From: Phycisphaerales bacterium
GTDB lineage: Bacteria > Planctomycetota > Phycisphaerae > UBA1845
Direction of reading: 5' to 3'
Length of the DNA: 64,000 nucleotides
NCBI GenBank assembly: GCA_020852275.1
Contig: JADZBE010000026.1
Span: 52,316-116,315 of the forward strand
A program made the position numbers and the translations under genes. The first letter of the stretch is position 1. Each line of letters begins with the position of its first letter. Of the stretch, positions 24,168 to 33,548 are shown in pieces. Under the pieces are notes generated by a model. It was not told the origin of the DNA and ran no database searches. It was given only the letters and a program-made list of their open reading frames with translations.

Positions 24168-26276
24168 CTACCGCATCCCCAACGGCGACGGGGGTTTGGG
24201 AGCGGCCGGCTCGTCCTCGTGCTTTTCCAGCACGTAGTGATCGAGCCAGGCGAGGTCCCATTCCATCTTCGCCTTGCGGTGCGTGTACTTGGTCAGCCCG
24301 TGCGGCTCGCCGGGATAAACGACAAGTTCACAGGGGACGTGGAGATACTGGTGCAGCGCGCGGTACAGCCCGCGGCTGTGCTCCGGCGGGCATCGCTCGT
24401 CCTTTTCGCCCACGTGGATCAGCGTCGGCGTCTTGACCTTGTCGATGGCATACAGCGCCGACGCGCGCTTCATCGCCTCCGTCTGATTCCACGGGAAACC
24501 CTGCATGTAGTTGATGACGTGCCCCGGCGTGTCCTCCGCGAGCCACTGCAGCGCCATGTCGAAAACGCCCGCGCCGCTGCTGGCGGCCTTGAAGCGGTCG
24601 GTATGCGTGATGAGGCAGTTGGTCAGGTACCCGCCGTTGCTCCAGCCCATGACGGCGAGGCGATCGGGATCGGCGAGGCCGCGTTCCACCATCGCATCCA
24701 CGCCCGCGAGGATGTCCGCCACCTCGATCTGGTTCTCATGCCCGACGAGGTCCGTAAGGAACTTGTCGCCGTAGCCGGTGGAGCCGCGGTAATTCGGCGA
24801 GAGCAGGGCCCAGCCGCGCGCGGGCAGCAGCGTTCGCCCGTAAATCCAATACTGGAACATGAACCGCGTCGAGGAAGTCGGTCCACCGTGAATCTCGACA
24901 GCCATCGGCAGCTTCATGCCCGGCTCGTAGTGGGGCGGCAGCTCCAGCACGCCCTCGACGTCGCTGCCGTCCGGCGCTTTCCACCTGGCGATTTCGATCT
25001 TCGGCAGCTTCCACGAGTCCACCTGCGGGTTGATGCGCGTGAGGCGGTCGAACTTCGTGCCCTCACCGCCGCCGGAGACCATGAACAGGTCCTGCGGATG
25101 CGTGAGCGCGTTCATCACCACGACGATTCGATCGCCGGAGCTTGCCAGGCTGAAGTGATCGATTGCCACGTCGCCCGGCGTCAGCACCAGCGGCTTGCCC
25201 TGCTTGCCGTCCTTCAGATCGCTCACGCAGTACACGCGCTCCCGCGCGTGGTCCTCGGCGCAAAACGCCAGATCGCGCTTGCCGGGCAGCCACTCCATGT
25301 GCTCGTGCGCCAGCGTGACCTCGCCGGGGCGCGTCAGCTTCCACGTCGTCGCAGAGCCGTCGTCGGCGAACTGCGCCACGAACGCCTCGCCGGGATAGCC
25401 GTCGAAGTCGATGCGGAAGGCCAGCGCCGCCCCGTCGTCCGACCAGGTCGGGGAGAGGAGCCAGCCGTAGGGCGAGGGCGCGTCGGCGCGCCACAGCTTG
25501 TCCGGCAGCGTGACCGTCTTCTTCGTCCTTGCGTCGTACACGTCCACGCGAGACCAGCCCTCGTTGTGAATGGCCTCCTCCGCGGGCGTGGTCACCATGG
25601 CGATGCGCCGCTCATCCCGTGTGACGGACCACGCGGTGATGACGCGCTGCTCGTCCACGAGCTTCTCGCTGCGCCAGTTGACCAGGTCGAGCTTCCAGAT
25701 CTGCGAGAAGCTCTCGACCCCGTGGCCGTAATCGAGCTTGTCGTACTTCTCCTTGAGGGATTTCCAGAGGTCGTCGGTCTTCTTCTTCGATTGGGTGTAG
25801 TAGAGCGAGCGTCCGTCGTGAGCGAGCTGAAACCCGCCGACGCCGTCGGGCAGCCGCGTGACGGGAAACGGCTCGCCGCCTTCCAGACCGATGCGCCACA
25901 CCTGCGTCCTGCCGTTGTAAGGGGGGTCGGCCGGCTCGCGCTTGCGCGACGCGGTGAAGTAGATGGACTTGGAGTCCGGGCTCCAGGCGGGCGAGCCGTC
26001 GCCGCCGGTCTCGAACGTGAGCCGGCGAACCTCCTTCGACTGCACGCTCACCACCCAGAGGTCGGCGTTGCGCGTCTCGGCCGGCGGCTCCCAGCGGGAT
26101 TCGACGTAGGCGACAAACTGCCCGTCCGGCGAGAGGACGGCGTCGGTGATGACGCCGAGGGTGAAGTAGTCGTCGAGGGTGATGTCATGGTCGCGCGGCG
26201 GATCGGCGGCCCGGCCGAGCGCGGCAGGGGTCAAAGCAAACACGGCGGCTGAACACAAGCGGACGATCGCTTTCAT
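24168..26276 (-). CDS. S9 family prolyl oligopeptidase-type peptidase
   Basis: 702 residues from ATG 26276 (GGAGTCGAGGTG precedes it). Signal peptide MKAIVRLCSAAVFALTPAALG. The middle 400 residues are a beta-propeller with repeated WSPDSKSIYFTASR-like blades (SPDGQFVAYVESRW, SDDGAALAFRID). The C-terminal hydrolase has IHGGP, PNYRGSTGYGDKF, the nucleophile elbow GWSNGGY, then VGEKDERCPPEHS and GEPHGL for Asp and His. This is the DPP4/acylaminoacyl-peptidase subfamily; it is probably periplasmic and cleaves oligopeptides. The OPT transporter gene lies 750 bp away on the other strand. Confidence 0.92.
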   Translation of the reverse strand: MKAIVRLCSAAVFALTPAALGRAADPPRDHDITLDDYFTLGVITDAVLSPDGQFVAYVESRWEPPAETRNADLWVVSVQSKEVRRLTFETGGDGSPAWSPDSKSIYFTASRKREPADPPYNGRTQVWRIGLEGGEPFPVTRLPDGVGGFQLAHDGRSLYYTQSKKKTDDLWKSLKEKYDKLDYGHGVESFSQIWKLDLVNWRSEKLVDEQRVITAWSVTRDERRIAMVTTPAEEAIHNEGWSRVDVYDARTKKTVTLPDKLWRADAPSPYGWLLSPTWSDDGAALAFRIDFDGYPGEAFVAQFADDGSATTWKLTRPGEVTLAHEHMEWLPGKRDLAFCAEDHARERVYCVSDLKDGKQGKPLVLTPGDVAIDHFSLASSGDRIVVVMNALTHPQDLFMVSGGGEGTKFDRLTRINPQVDSWKLPKIEIARWKAPDGSDVEGVLELPPHYEPGMKLPMAVEIHGGPTSSTRFMFQYWIYGRTLLPARGWALLSPNYRGSTGYGDKFLTDLVGHENQIEVADILAGVDAMVERGLADPDRLAVMGWSNGGYLTNCLITHTDRFKAASSGAGVFDMALQWLAEDTPGHVINYMQGFPWNQTEAMKRASALYAIDKVKTPTLIHVGEKDERCPPEHSRGLYRALHQYLHVPCELVVYPGEPHGLTKYTHRKAKMEWDLAWLDHYVLEKHEDEPAAPKPPSPLGMR

Positions 26277-27026
26277 CACCTCGACTCCTTCCCAGAGGTC
26301 TCGTTTTTGCCCCGGGCGGGCAACCTCCATCAATCATGGGCGATTCTGTACGAACTGCAGGTAGCGTGCAATTGGACGGCGCGGCCGGGGAATTGCGAAG
26401 TGTGCCCAGAAACCCGGCCAAAGCGATCGCAAGGCCTGCGCGCTCGAAGTTTCTGGCAGCGCCATCGTGGGTCGGCACTTCGGTTTTGCCGACTCGCCCG
26501 GAGTTCTTGGCCCGCCCAATCAGGCAGTGCCGATCGGCGGTCGGCTTCAGCCGACCAGCGTTTGCCACCAACTTCAGTTGGTGGAAGGCGTGCAGCCCTC
26601 TCTTGTCTCTAGCCGGCTTCAGCCGGGCTTGGTGTGGATGCGTTCGGTCCCTGCGGAAAGTCCGGCTGAAGCCGGCTCCATTATTCCGCGAACATCCTGC
26701 CCACCAACTGGAGTTGGTGGCAAACACCGACCGGCTGATGCCGGTCATGCGCTGCCAATGCTGTGCCTGGATGCCGCCGCCGCGTGCGCCCCTCTCTTCG
26801 CGGGAGTTGGCAAGACCCAATCGCGGTCTCCCGATGGCCCTGCCATGAACGCCGGTAGCGCCGACCTTGCAATCGCTTCGCCCGGATTTCCGGGCGCGCC
26901 CGAAATGCACTTCGTCGAAGGGCGTCTCACGTTGCGGGGGGCGCGAGCATTTCCTAAACTCCTCGCCGGGCAGCGGCGGCGACGCGCGCGGCGTCGCTCT
27001 TCTCCCCGTCGACCACGGAGCACGGC
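26277..27026. other. 750-bp gap with hairpin cluster
   Basis: Lies between the divergently transcribed S9 peptidase and OPT genes. I see no gene. From 26539 to 26746 there are six separate palindromes of two kinds; the rest is unremarkable. Promoters for both flanking genes should lie here. Confidence 0.6.
26539..26746. repeat. cluster of six palindromes of two types
   Basis: Type 1: CCACCAACTTCAGTTGGTGG at 26565-26584 and CCACCAACTGGAGTTGGTGG at 26701-26720. Type 2: GGTCGGCTTCAGCCGACC at 26539, AGCCGGCTTCAGCCGGGCT at 26611, GTCCGGCTGAAGCCGGCTCC at 26660 and GACCGGCTGATGCCGGTC at 26729. Base changes are matched on both arms in several copies (CGGC/GCCG, CCGGC/GCCGG), so folding is being kept. 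Confidence 0.8.
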
Positions 27027-28943
27027 ATGGCCATCTTACAGCTTTCCGAAGAACAGATCCGCACGATGTCGGTCGAGGAGAAGGACCGATGGTGGCTGGA
27101 GAACGTGTACCGCGGCGACATGCCCCAGCTCACGTGGCGTTCGGGGCTGTCGGGCATGGTGATCGGCGGCGCGCTGTCGCTGACCAACCTCTACGTAGGC
27201 ATGAAGACGGGGTGGACGCTGGGCGTGGGCATTACCTCCGTCATCCTCGCCTTCGCCATGTTCAAGTTCATTCATACCACGTTTCGAACCTCCGAATTCA
27301 CCATCCTCGAAAACAACGCCATGCAGTCCATCGCCACGGCCGCCGGGTACATGACCGGCCCGCTGATTTCCAGCATGGCCGCGTACATGATGATCACCAA
27401 CAAGGTGATCCCCATGTCCACGACGTTCGTGTGGGTCACGGCGATCTCGGTGCTGGGGGTGCTGTTCGCGTTTCCGCTCAAGCGGCGTTTCATCAATGAC
27501 GAGCAGCACCCGTTTCCCGAGGGACGCGCCGCGGGCATCGTGATGGACGCGCTGCACACGAGCGACGCGGGGAGCGGGCTGTTCAAGGCCAAGATTCTCG
27601 CGGGGTTCGGGATTATCTCCGCCCTGTTCAAGTTTTTCGTCGAGGGGGGAGAGATTCTCAAGCATTTCAAACTGGAGAGGCTGACGCTGCCGGGCGCGTT
27701 GGAAGCGCCGATTCTTTCCCGGCTGGGTCTGGCGCCGCGAATCCTGGGAACGAAGCTGGAGGAACTGACGGTCAGCATCGAGCCGGACAACGTCATGTTC
27801 GCGGCGGGCGGGCTGTCCGGCATTCGCACCGGCATCTCCCTGCTGATTGGCGCGCTCATCAACTACTGCATCCTGGCGCCGTGGGCGATTCAGCATGGCG
27901 ACGTGTTCGGCGCCGTGGGCGCGGACGGGGATCTCATTTTTGGCTTTCGCCGCGTGACCATCTGGGCGCTGTGGGGCGGCGTCGCGATGATGACGACGGC
28001 CAGCCTTCTGGCGTTCTTCAGCAAGCCCGCGATGCTCATCGGCGCGTTTTCCGGCGTGCTGGGCGGCAAGAAGGGCGGACCGGATTGCCTCAAGCACATC
28101 GAGCTTCCGATGGGGGTCTTTCTCGTCGGCATCCCGCTCGTCGGCGCCGTGGTCGTGTATCTTGCGAACCACTTCTTTGAGGTGGCGGTCTGGCAGGCCA
28201 TTGTGGCGATTCCGCTGGTCCTGATCTTCACGCTGATCGCGGCGCACTCGACCGCCTTGACGTCGATCACGCCGATCGGGGCGCTCGCCAAGCTCACGCA
28301 GGTCACCTTCGCCGCCATCGCTCCGCGCAACATCGGGACGAACATCGTTTCGGCCAGCATTACCGGAGAGGTCACGAGCAATGCGTCGAACCTGCTCATG
28401 GACATCAAGCCCGGGTACATGCTGGGCGCCAAGCCCCGTCAGCAGGCGGTCGGTCATGTGCTGGGCATCATCGCGGGGTCGCTGGCGGCCGTGCCCGTGT
28501 TCTACGCGCTGTTCTTGAAGGACGATCCGCAGGGGCTGGTGACCGAGCAGTACTCCATGCCTTCGGCCATCGTCTGGAAGGCCGTCGCCGAGTTGCTGAC
28601 GCGGGGAATCAGCGAGCTGCCGCAGTCGGCGCTTGTCGCGGCCATCGTGGGCGCCATGGCGGGCATCGCCATCGAAGTCGCGCAGATCCGCATGAAGGGG
28701 CGGCTGCCCGTCTCCGCGGTCGGGATCGGCCTGGCGTTCGTGATTTCCTTCCAGACCTGCTTCGCGATGTTCGCCGGCGCGTTTTTCTTCTGGCTGCTGG
28801 GCAAGCTGCTTAAGCACCCGGAGAGTCTGCCCCACAAGCTTTTTGTCGAGAACATGGAGCCGATCTGCGGCGGGATCATCGCGGGCGGCGCGCTGATGGG
28901 AATTGCGATCAAGGTCGTCGAGACGTTCTTCCTGGGTTCCTGA
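27027..28943 (+). CDS. OPT family oligopeptide transporter
   Basis: 638 residues, about 16 hydrophobic segments. The N-terminal WLENVYRGDMPQLTWRSGLSGMVIGGALSLTNLYVGMKTGW and the later MDIKPGYMLGAKPRQQAVGHVLGIIAG match bacterial OPT transporters (TIGR00733/EspB type). ATG 27027 follows GGAG. The family imports oligopeptides or metal-peptide complexes across the inner membrane. A downstream lipoprotein gene starts 15 bp after the stop, which suggests an operon. With the exported S9 peptidase nearby this may form a peptide-scavenging locus (inference). Confidence 0.93.
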   Translation: MAILQLSEEQIRTMSVEEKDRWWLENVYRGDMPQLTWRSGLSGMVIGGALSLTNLYVGMKTGWTLGVGITSVILAFAMFKFIHTTFRTSEFTILENNAMQSIATAAGYMTGPLISSMAAYMMITNKVIPMSTTFVWVTAISVLGVLFAFPLKRRFINDEQHPFPEGRAAGIVMDALHTSDAGSGLFKAKILAGFGIISALFKFFVEGGEILKHFKLERLTLPGALEAPILSRLGLAPRILGTKLEELTVSIEPDNVMFAAGGLSGIRTGISLLIGALINYCILAPWAIQHGDVFGAVGADGDLIFGFRRVTIWALWGGVAMMTTASLLAFFSKPAMLIGAFSGVLGGKKGGPDCLKHIELPMGVFLVGIPLVGAVVVYLANHFFEVAVWQAIVAIPLVLIFTLIAAHSTALTSITPIGALAKLTQVTFAAIAPRNIGTNIVSASITGEVTSNASNLLMDIKPGYMLGAKPRQQAVGHVLGIIAGSLAAVPVFYALFLKDDPQGLVTEQYSMPSAIVWKAVAELLTRGISELPQSALVAAIVGAMAGIAIEVAQIRMKGRLPVSAVGIGLAFVISFQTCFAMFAGAFFFWLLGKLLKHPESLPHKLFVENMEPICGGIIAGGALMGIAIKVVETFFLGS

Positions 28944-28958
28944 AGCGGAGGGCCGGCC

Positions 28959-29882
28959 ATGAACAGAGGAAATCCGGTGCGAACAACAGAGCGTGGTCGA
29001 TCAGACCGTCGTCGGCTGGCCCGCGGGGCCATGCCCCTGTGGTCGTTGGGCTTGGGTCTCCTGATCGGGTGCGAGGCACATCCTCCTACTGAGGTCGAGG
29101 ATGTGGTCAACTACCTTCGCAACGCCGCCGCGGGCGCGGAGGTCAAGAGGCTGGATCCCGCGGCTCAGGCGTATGTGACGGACGTGTGGAAGGCGTACAA
29201 GGCATGGCAGAAGACGGACGCCGAGTTTGACGCTGTGTGCGGAACGGAATCGCTGTGGGCGCAGGAGGCGGACGCCTGGCGCGACGCGGAACAGGTGGCG
29301 GCCCGCGCGAAACTCGTTGAGCCTTGGCGCGGCGGCGCCGTGTCGCAAGCCGCCGCGGCCGCGACCACGGAGTTCGAGAACGTGGTCGTCAATGCGCCGA
29401 CCCTGCCGGGCGAGACGCCGGCGCCTCTGCCCCAGCGAGTGAGGGCTGCACTGGGGATGGACGAGCCCGGGCTGGCCGCTGCAAGGCAGGAGCGGACGGA
29501 GACCGCCAGTGCCTGCGGCGAACTCCTCGATTGGGTGCAGGCGCATGTCTCCGAGTTCGATCCGAAGGGCAAGGGGCTGGCGTTCGCCTCCACAGAAACC
29601 ACGCGCAAGGCCCACGAGTTGTGGAACGTTTTGCATGCGCGCTTCGCCGCTGAGGATGCGCAAGCCGGCAAGGCCGCGGATGCGATGCTGGTCGGCGGCC
29701 GCGCGGAGCGGCAGTCGCTGATCGACCGCAAGAATGAACTCTTGAAAGCCAAACCCAAGACCGCGAAATCCGAGGTGGCCATCCGGTCGCTGGATTTCCA
29801 GATCAAGCGGTTTGACAGGCTTATTGCGGCCGCGGAAACGACGAAGCGAAAACAGGCTCACGCGGCCGCGGCAGCCAGGTAG
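28959..29882 (+). CDS. lipoprotein of unknown function downstream of OPT
   Basis: 307 residues; ATG 28959 is preceded by GCGGAGGG. There is a basic N-terminus then MPLWSLGLGLLIGCEA, a lipobox LIGC around residue 38. The mature part is helical, Ala-rich and charged, ending in many Lys/Arg (ETTKRKQAHAAAAAR). No conserved domain is recognised. The tight spacing to the OPT gene suggests a co-transcribed envelope protein. The start could also be the internal ATG at 29031, giving a more normal signal peptide length. Confidence 0.6.
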   Translation: MNRGNPVRTTERGRSDRRRLARGAMPLWSLGLGLLIGCEAHPPTEVEDVVNYLRNAAAGAEVKRLDPAAQAYVTDVWKAYKAWQKTDAEFDAVCGTESLWAQEADAWRDAEQVAARAKLVEPWRGGAVSQAAAAATTEFENVVVNAPTLPGETPAPLPQRVRAALGMDEPGLAAARQERTETASACGELLDWVQAHVSEFDPKGKGLAFASTETTRKAHELWNVLHARFAAEDAQAGKAADAMLVGGRAERQSLIDRKNELLKAKPKTAKSEVAIRSLDFQIKRFDRLIAAAETTKRKQAHAAAAAR

Positions 29883-30161
29883 CGGCACACCTTGGCGCAC
29901 ACCGTCTGACGATTCGCGCGAGTTTGCGCACATGGGGCGGCCCTCGCCGCTACCCGTAGCCTTGGATGGGGCTGCTTGGGGCGCGACTTTTCGATCGGCT
30001 GCACCGCCTGAGCGTCCGGATGACGAAAATCGCGCAGCCAGCGGGCGGCGGGGGCGGCGGTTGGCGGGACCGGGGGTTGTCCCGGCTCGGCAGCAGCCGA
30101 TACGGGCCACTCGACCTGCCGCGGAGGTGCGCCACCCGGTTTCCCTTCAGCGAGCTTCCAT

Positions 30162-30749
30162 TTAGAACCACTTTCCTTCGCCCGTTGAAAGCCGGGGTTC
30201 GGCGCGATCCAACAGCGCGAGCGCCTGCGGCACGTTTGCGGCAACGTCGAACAAGCCGCGGTAAGCCGGTTTGATAAGCTGCTCGCGGATCGCCCGGTCC
30301 ACCTGCGCCAGCAGTGGGTCGTAAAAGCCGTCGAGGTTTACCAGGATGATCGGCTTGGCGTGCAGCGCGAGCTGCTTCCAGGTGACGACTTCGAGAAACT
30401 CCTCGTAGGTGCCGAACCCGCCGGGAAGGACGATGTACCCGGCCGCGCGCTGGGACATGATCGTCTTGCGCTCGTGCATGGTGTGGACGATGACCAGTTC
30501 CGTCAGCCCGGCGTGCGCGATTTCTTTCTCCGCAAGCTGATGGGGAATCACGCCGACGACGCGGCCCAGAGCCGCCAGCGCCGCATCGGCCAGCACGCCC
30601 ATGAGCCCCACCGAGGCGCCGCCGTAAATCACGACCGCCCGCCGCTGCGCCAGCGCCGCCGCCAGCTCCGCGGTCGCGCGGCGAAATCCCTCCGCCGCGC
30701 CCTCGCTCGAGCTGCAGAAAACCGCAATGCCCGCGCCGTCCAGGTTCAC
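30162..30749 (-). CDS. LOG family protein (TIGR00730)
   Basis: 195 residues from GTG 30749, preceded by GGAGGA. Rossmann-fold motifs are GIAVFCSSSEG, YGGASVGLMGVLADAAL, the LOG signature HERKTIMSQRAAGYIVLPGGFGTYEEFLE and ILVNLDGFYDPLL. LOG proteins cleave cytokinin nucleotides to free bases; bacterial ones have a broader 5'-monophosphate phosphoribohydrolase role. All catalytic residues (R of HERK, E of GTYEE) are present. Confidence 0.92.
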   Translation of the reverse strand: MNLDGAGIAVFCSSSEGAAEGFRRATAELAAALAQRRAVVIYGGASVGLMGVLADAALAALGRVVGVIPHQLAEKEIAHAGLTELVIVHTMHERKTIMSQRAAGYIVLPGGFGTYEEFLEVVTWKQLALHAKPIILVNLDGFYDPLLAQVDRAIREQLIKPAYRGLFDVAANVPQALALLDRAEPRLSTGEGKWF

Positions 30750-30854
30750 TGGCGTCCTCCTCCACGGCGCGGCGGCAACGCTCCGCGACCGCCTGCGACC
30801 GCAAGCGGTGAGGATAGAAGCGCCAGGATGTGGAGAGCAATGGCCCTCGGTGAT

Positions 30855-30923
30855 CAGAACCCGAAGCGCAAGCGAGGGCGGTCCTGAGGGTCTCTGGAAA
30901 GTCGCCCTCGCTTACGCTACAGG
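30855..30923. repeat. REP-E inverted pair
   Basis: CAGAACCCGAAGCGCAAGCG (30855) and the inverted GCCCTCGCTTACGCTACAGG (30903) enclose about 24 bp. The same layout is seen at 34463-34535. Confidence 0.8.
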
Positions 30924-30980
30924 TGAGGAAAAAGGGGCGGTGCCCTGGCTGGTGCTACGGGTTCGGAAGGGCGGGTGGAG

Positions 30981-32108
30981 CTACTCCTCCCGCTCGGCGA
31001 TTTTTCTTGTGCTCAGTTCGCGGTCGGCGACTTCGACGAGGGTGTCGCGCGTTTCGCCGTCGCGCAGGAAGCGCACGGGCGCCTTTGTTCCCGGGGGCGT
31101 GAAACCGACGAGCCGAACCAGGTGATCGGAGTTCCGCACCAGTTCGCCGTTGAACGACACGATGCGATCGTTCTCGCGCAGGTTGGCTATCGCCGCCGGC
31201 TGACCCGGTTCGACATACCCGATCAAGGCGCCGCCCACGTGCCGCGGAGGCTCCACGGGGCGCGGACCGGGCCAGGACCGCAGATCGTCCGTCGGCTGAA
31301 TGCCGAGGTAGCCGTAATGAAACTCGCGCCCCTCTCTGATTTCATCGAGCAGCCGCTTGGTGAAGCGATCCACCGGAACCGCAAAGCCCAGACCCTCGCT
31401 GACGCCGCTGCGCGACGCGATCGCTGTCACCACGCCGATCACGTCGCCCTCCAGCGTGAACAAAGGCCCGCCGCTGTTGCCCGGGTTCACCGCCGCCGAG
31501 GTCTCGATCAGTCCGCCGTAGTAGTACACGTTTGCCGTGCGTCCGTCCGTCAGGTCCCCCGTCAGGTCGCGCCCCAGCGCGCTCACCGTGCCGAACGTCA
31601 CCGAGCTTTCACCTCTCACGGCCGCAAGTCCGAACGGGCTGCCGATCACCACCGACCACTGCCCCACCTTCACCTGGTCCGCGTCGCCGAGACGGACGGC
31701 CTTGAGATGCTCCGCGTCGATCTTCAGCACGGCGAGGTCGCTGCGCACGTCGGCGCCGCGGATGACGGCTTCGAACTCGCGTCCGTCGTACAGGATGGCA
31801 AGGATATGGCCCGCGCCGCGGACGACGTGGTTGTTCGTGAGGATCAGCCCGTCGGGGCTGAGGATGAACCCCGTGCCGTGGTTGTCGCGCTTCTTGAGGA
31901 CCTTGGGTTCGTCCTTGTTGCGCGGACCTTTGGTGACGAGATCGTACGTGCGGATGGCAACGACGCTGGGGCGGTGCTCCTCGGCCATGGCGCAGAACGC
32001 CTGCTGCAACTGCTTGAGGTCGGCCAGCTCGAGGCGCTGCTGCGCCCCAGCCTGCCCCGCGGCGAGGAACAATGCCCCCCAGACGAACGCGAATACTCGA
32101 CGGCGCAT
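30981..32108 (-). CDS. HtrA/DegP-type serine protease with PDZ domain
   Basis: 375 residues from ATG 32108, with GGAGGAG upstream. Signal peptide MRRRVFAFVWGALFLAAGQAGA. The trypsin-like domain has GTGFILSPDGLILTNNHVV (His), RSDLAVLKID (Asp) and AAVNPGNSGGPLF (Ser), with all three catalytic residues present. The PDZ part is YLGIQPTDD...ALIGYVEPGQPAAIANLRENDRIVSFNG. It probably acts in periplasmic protein quality control. It is a single-PDZ form as in DegS, but without an obvious anchor. Confidence 0.93.
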   Translation of the reverse strand: MRRRVFAFVWGALFLAAGQAGAQQRLELADLKQLQQAFCAMAEEHRPSVVAIRTYDLVTKGPRNKDEPKVLKKRDNHGTGFILSPDGLILTNNHVVRGAGHILAILYDGREFEAVIRGADVRSDLAVLKIDAEHLKAVRLGDADQVKVGQWSVVIGSPFGLAAVRGESSVTFGTVSALGRDLTGDLTDGRTANVYYYGGLIETSAAVNPGNSGGPLFTLEGDVIGVVTAIASRSGVSEGLGFAVPVDRFTKRLLDEIREGREFHYGYLGIQPTDDLRSWPGPRPVEPPRHVGGALIGYVEPGQPAAIANLRENDRIVSFNGELVRNSDHLVRLVGFTPPGTKAPVRFLRDGETRDTLVEVADRELSTRKIAEREE

Positions 32109-32522
32109 GATGACGCACTCCTCCATTCGATGCAGGACGCTCGCCCCGATCCGGTTCCTCCAAGCATTATACAGCGCCCTCATGCTCTGAAATCAAGGGC
32201 TGCGGGAAGCGGCGGCATCGCTGGGGGAAAGAACGGTAACGGTGCGGAAAACGGTGGTAACGCTGCGGGCGGGTGGCACGGTCTGGCGTACTCGCCAGGC
32301 CGTGGCAGTGCGGCAACGAATGCCGCATCGCCAGCCACACGGGTCCGCTGCTGCGGACCCGTGCCACCCCGAGCAACTCGTGCCACCCCGAGCAACCCGT
32401 GCCACCCCGAGCAACCCGTGCCGCACCGGAGCCACACGGGCGACACCGCAGGAACACACGGCACTCCGTGAAACCCTCCGAGCCGGATCGGTTCGAGCAG
32501 ATACCACGCTCTCCCGCCACGA
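32109..32522. other. intergenic region with REP-A, REP-B and an 18-bp array
   Basis: No gene. It holds REP-B (32271-32305), REP-A (32338-32369) and, overlapping REP-A's end, four 18-bp tandem units of the form CGTGCCACCCCGAGCAAC (32360-32425), the reverse complement of the GGTGGCAC head with a new spacer. Confidence 0.75.
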
Positions 32523-33131
32523 CTACGTCAGCTCGACATCCCAGTACGCTGCGTTGACGAAGTGCTTCCACGAGGCGTACCGCGTGTCCGAAAGCTTGAC
32601 GTGCAGCATGGGATGTCGCGCGGGCTTGGCCGGGCGGCGGACCAGGTGCATGTGCGCCTCGTCCGGCGTGCGTCCGCCCTTGTGGACGTTGCAGCGCAGG
32701 CAGGCGCAGACAATGTTCTCCCATGTGTTCGAGCCGCCGCGCGAGCGCGGGATCACGTGATCCAGGCTGAGGTCCTTGGTGTGGAACTTGCGCCCGCAGT
32801 ACTGGCAGGTGTTTTCGTCGCGCGCGAAGAGGTTGCGGCGGTTGAACTTGATCTGGTGCCGCGGCATGCGCGAATACGAGAGCACGCGGATGATCTTCGG
32901 CGCGGCGATCGGCGAGCGCACGGTGCGGATCCAGTCGTAACGCTCCAGCTCGAACTGCGCGCGGAAGGTGCTCAGCTCCGCCCAGTCGGCGAAGTCATAC
33001 GAGACATACTTCCCACCCTCGACGTGGATGATTTCCGCGGCGGGGCGCTCGTCCGCCAGTCGCTTGAAAAGCAGGGACAGCGCCCGACGCACGCTGATGA
33101 TGCGCAGCGCCAAGTAATGCGCGTTGAGCAT
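32523..33131 (-). CDS. HNH endonuclease family protein
   Basis: About 200 residues. The N-terminal part MLNAHYLALRIISVRRALSLLFK is the planctomycete/cyanobacterial HNH-protein pattern. The nuclease has CQYCGRKF, DLSLDHVIPRSRGGSNTWENIVCAC, CLRCNVHKGGRTPDEA: two CxxC pairs and the DH...N HNH core. The start is uncertain. ATG 33131 or GTG 33137 lacks a clear ribosome-binding site, and the frame is open upstream to 33317. Such solitary HNH genes are common and often not part of a restriction system. Confidence 0.8.
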   Translation of the reverse strand: MLNAHYLALRIISVRRALSLLFKRLADERPAAEIIHVEGGKYVSYDFADWAELSTFRAQFELERYDWIRTVRSPIAAPKIIRVLSYSRMPRHQIKFNRRNLFARDENTCQYCGRKFHTKDLSLDHVIPRSRGGSNTWENIVCACLRCNVHKGGRTPDEAHMHLVRRPAKPARHPMLHVKLSDTRYASWKHFVNAAYWDVELT

Positions 33132-33417
33132 CAGCACGCTGCCGTCGAGAGCGGAAGCCGGTTGCAGGCTGATTGCGATCCCCTCTGCGAAGATAGCCTC
33201 CCCGTGGTCGAGGTCCGCAACGCGGACCCTTGAACTCCACGCTGTTGCATGGGATTCTAAGGCGGTTGCATGGCAGGAGCAAGCAGAAAACGCCGGGGAG
33301 CCACCTAGCCAATGCAACCGTGCTGCGAACCAGGCCCCTCCCGCTCCACGCCAAGCTGGATCGGAAGTTGGCTAGCGCCGAAAGCAGCGTGGACGGCCCG
33401 CCTGCGCGGCACGAAGC

Positions 33418-33449
33418 GGGTGGCACGGGTCCGCAGCAGCGGACCCGTG
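33418..33449. repeat. REP-A palindrome between HNH and CYTH genes
   Basis: GGGTGGCACGG followed by GTCCGCAGCAGCGGACCCGTG; it lies about 100 bp before the CYTH gene start. Confidence 0.9.
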
Positions 33450-33548
33450 TGTCCGACGCACATGGGTCGGTTGGTCGATTCCTTGCGGTCGCGTGAGTTC
33501 GCCCGTCCGCGTCGCGCCAACCGTGCCTGTTCAATCCGGAGAGGTTTC

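Noticed and set aside
29858..30160. Minus-strand frame between the OPT-linked lipoprotein and LOG genes
   Set aside because: Long but without start context or conserved pattern, and proline/arginine-rich; it was not supported.
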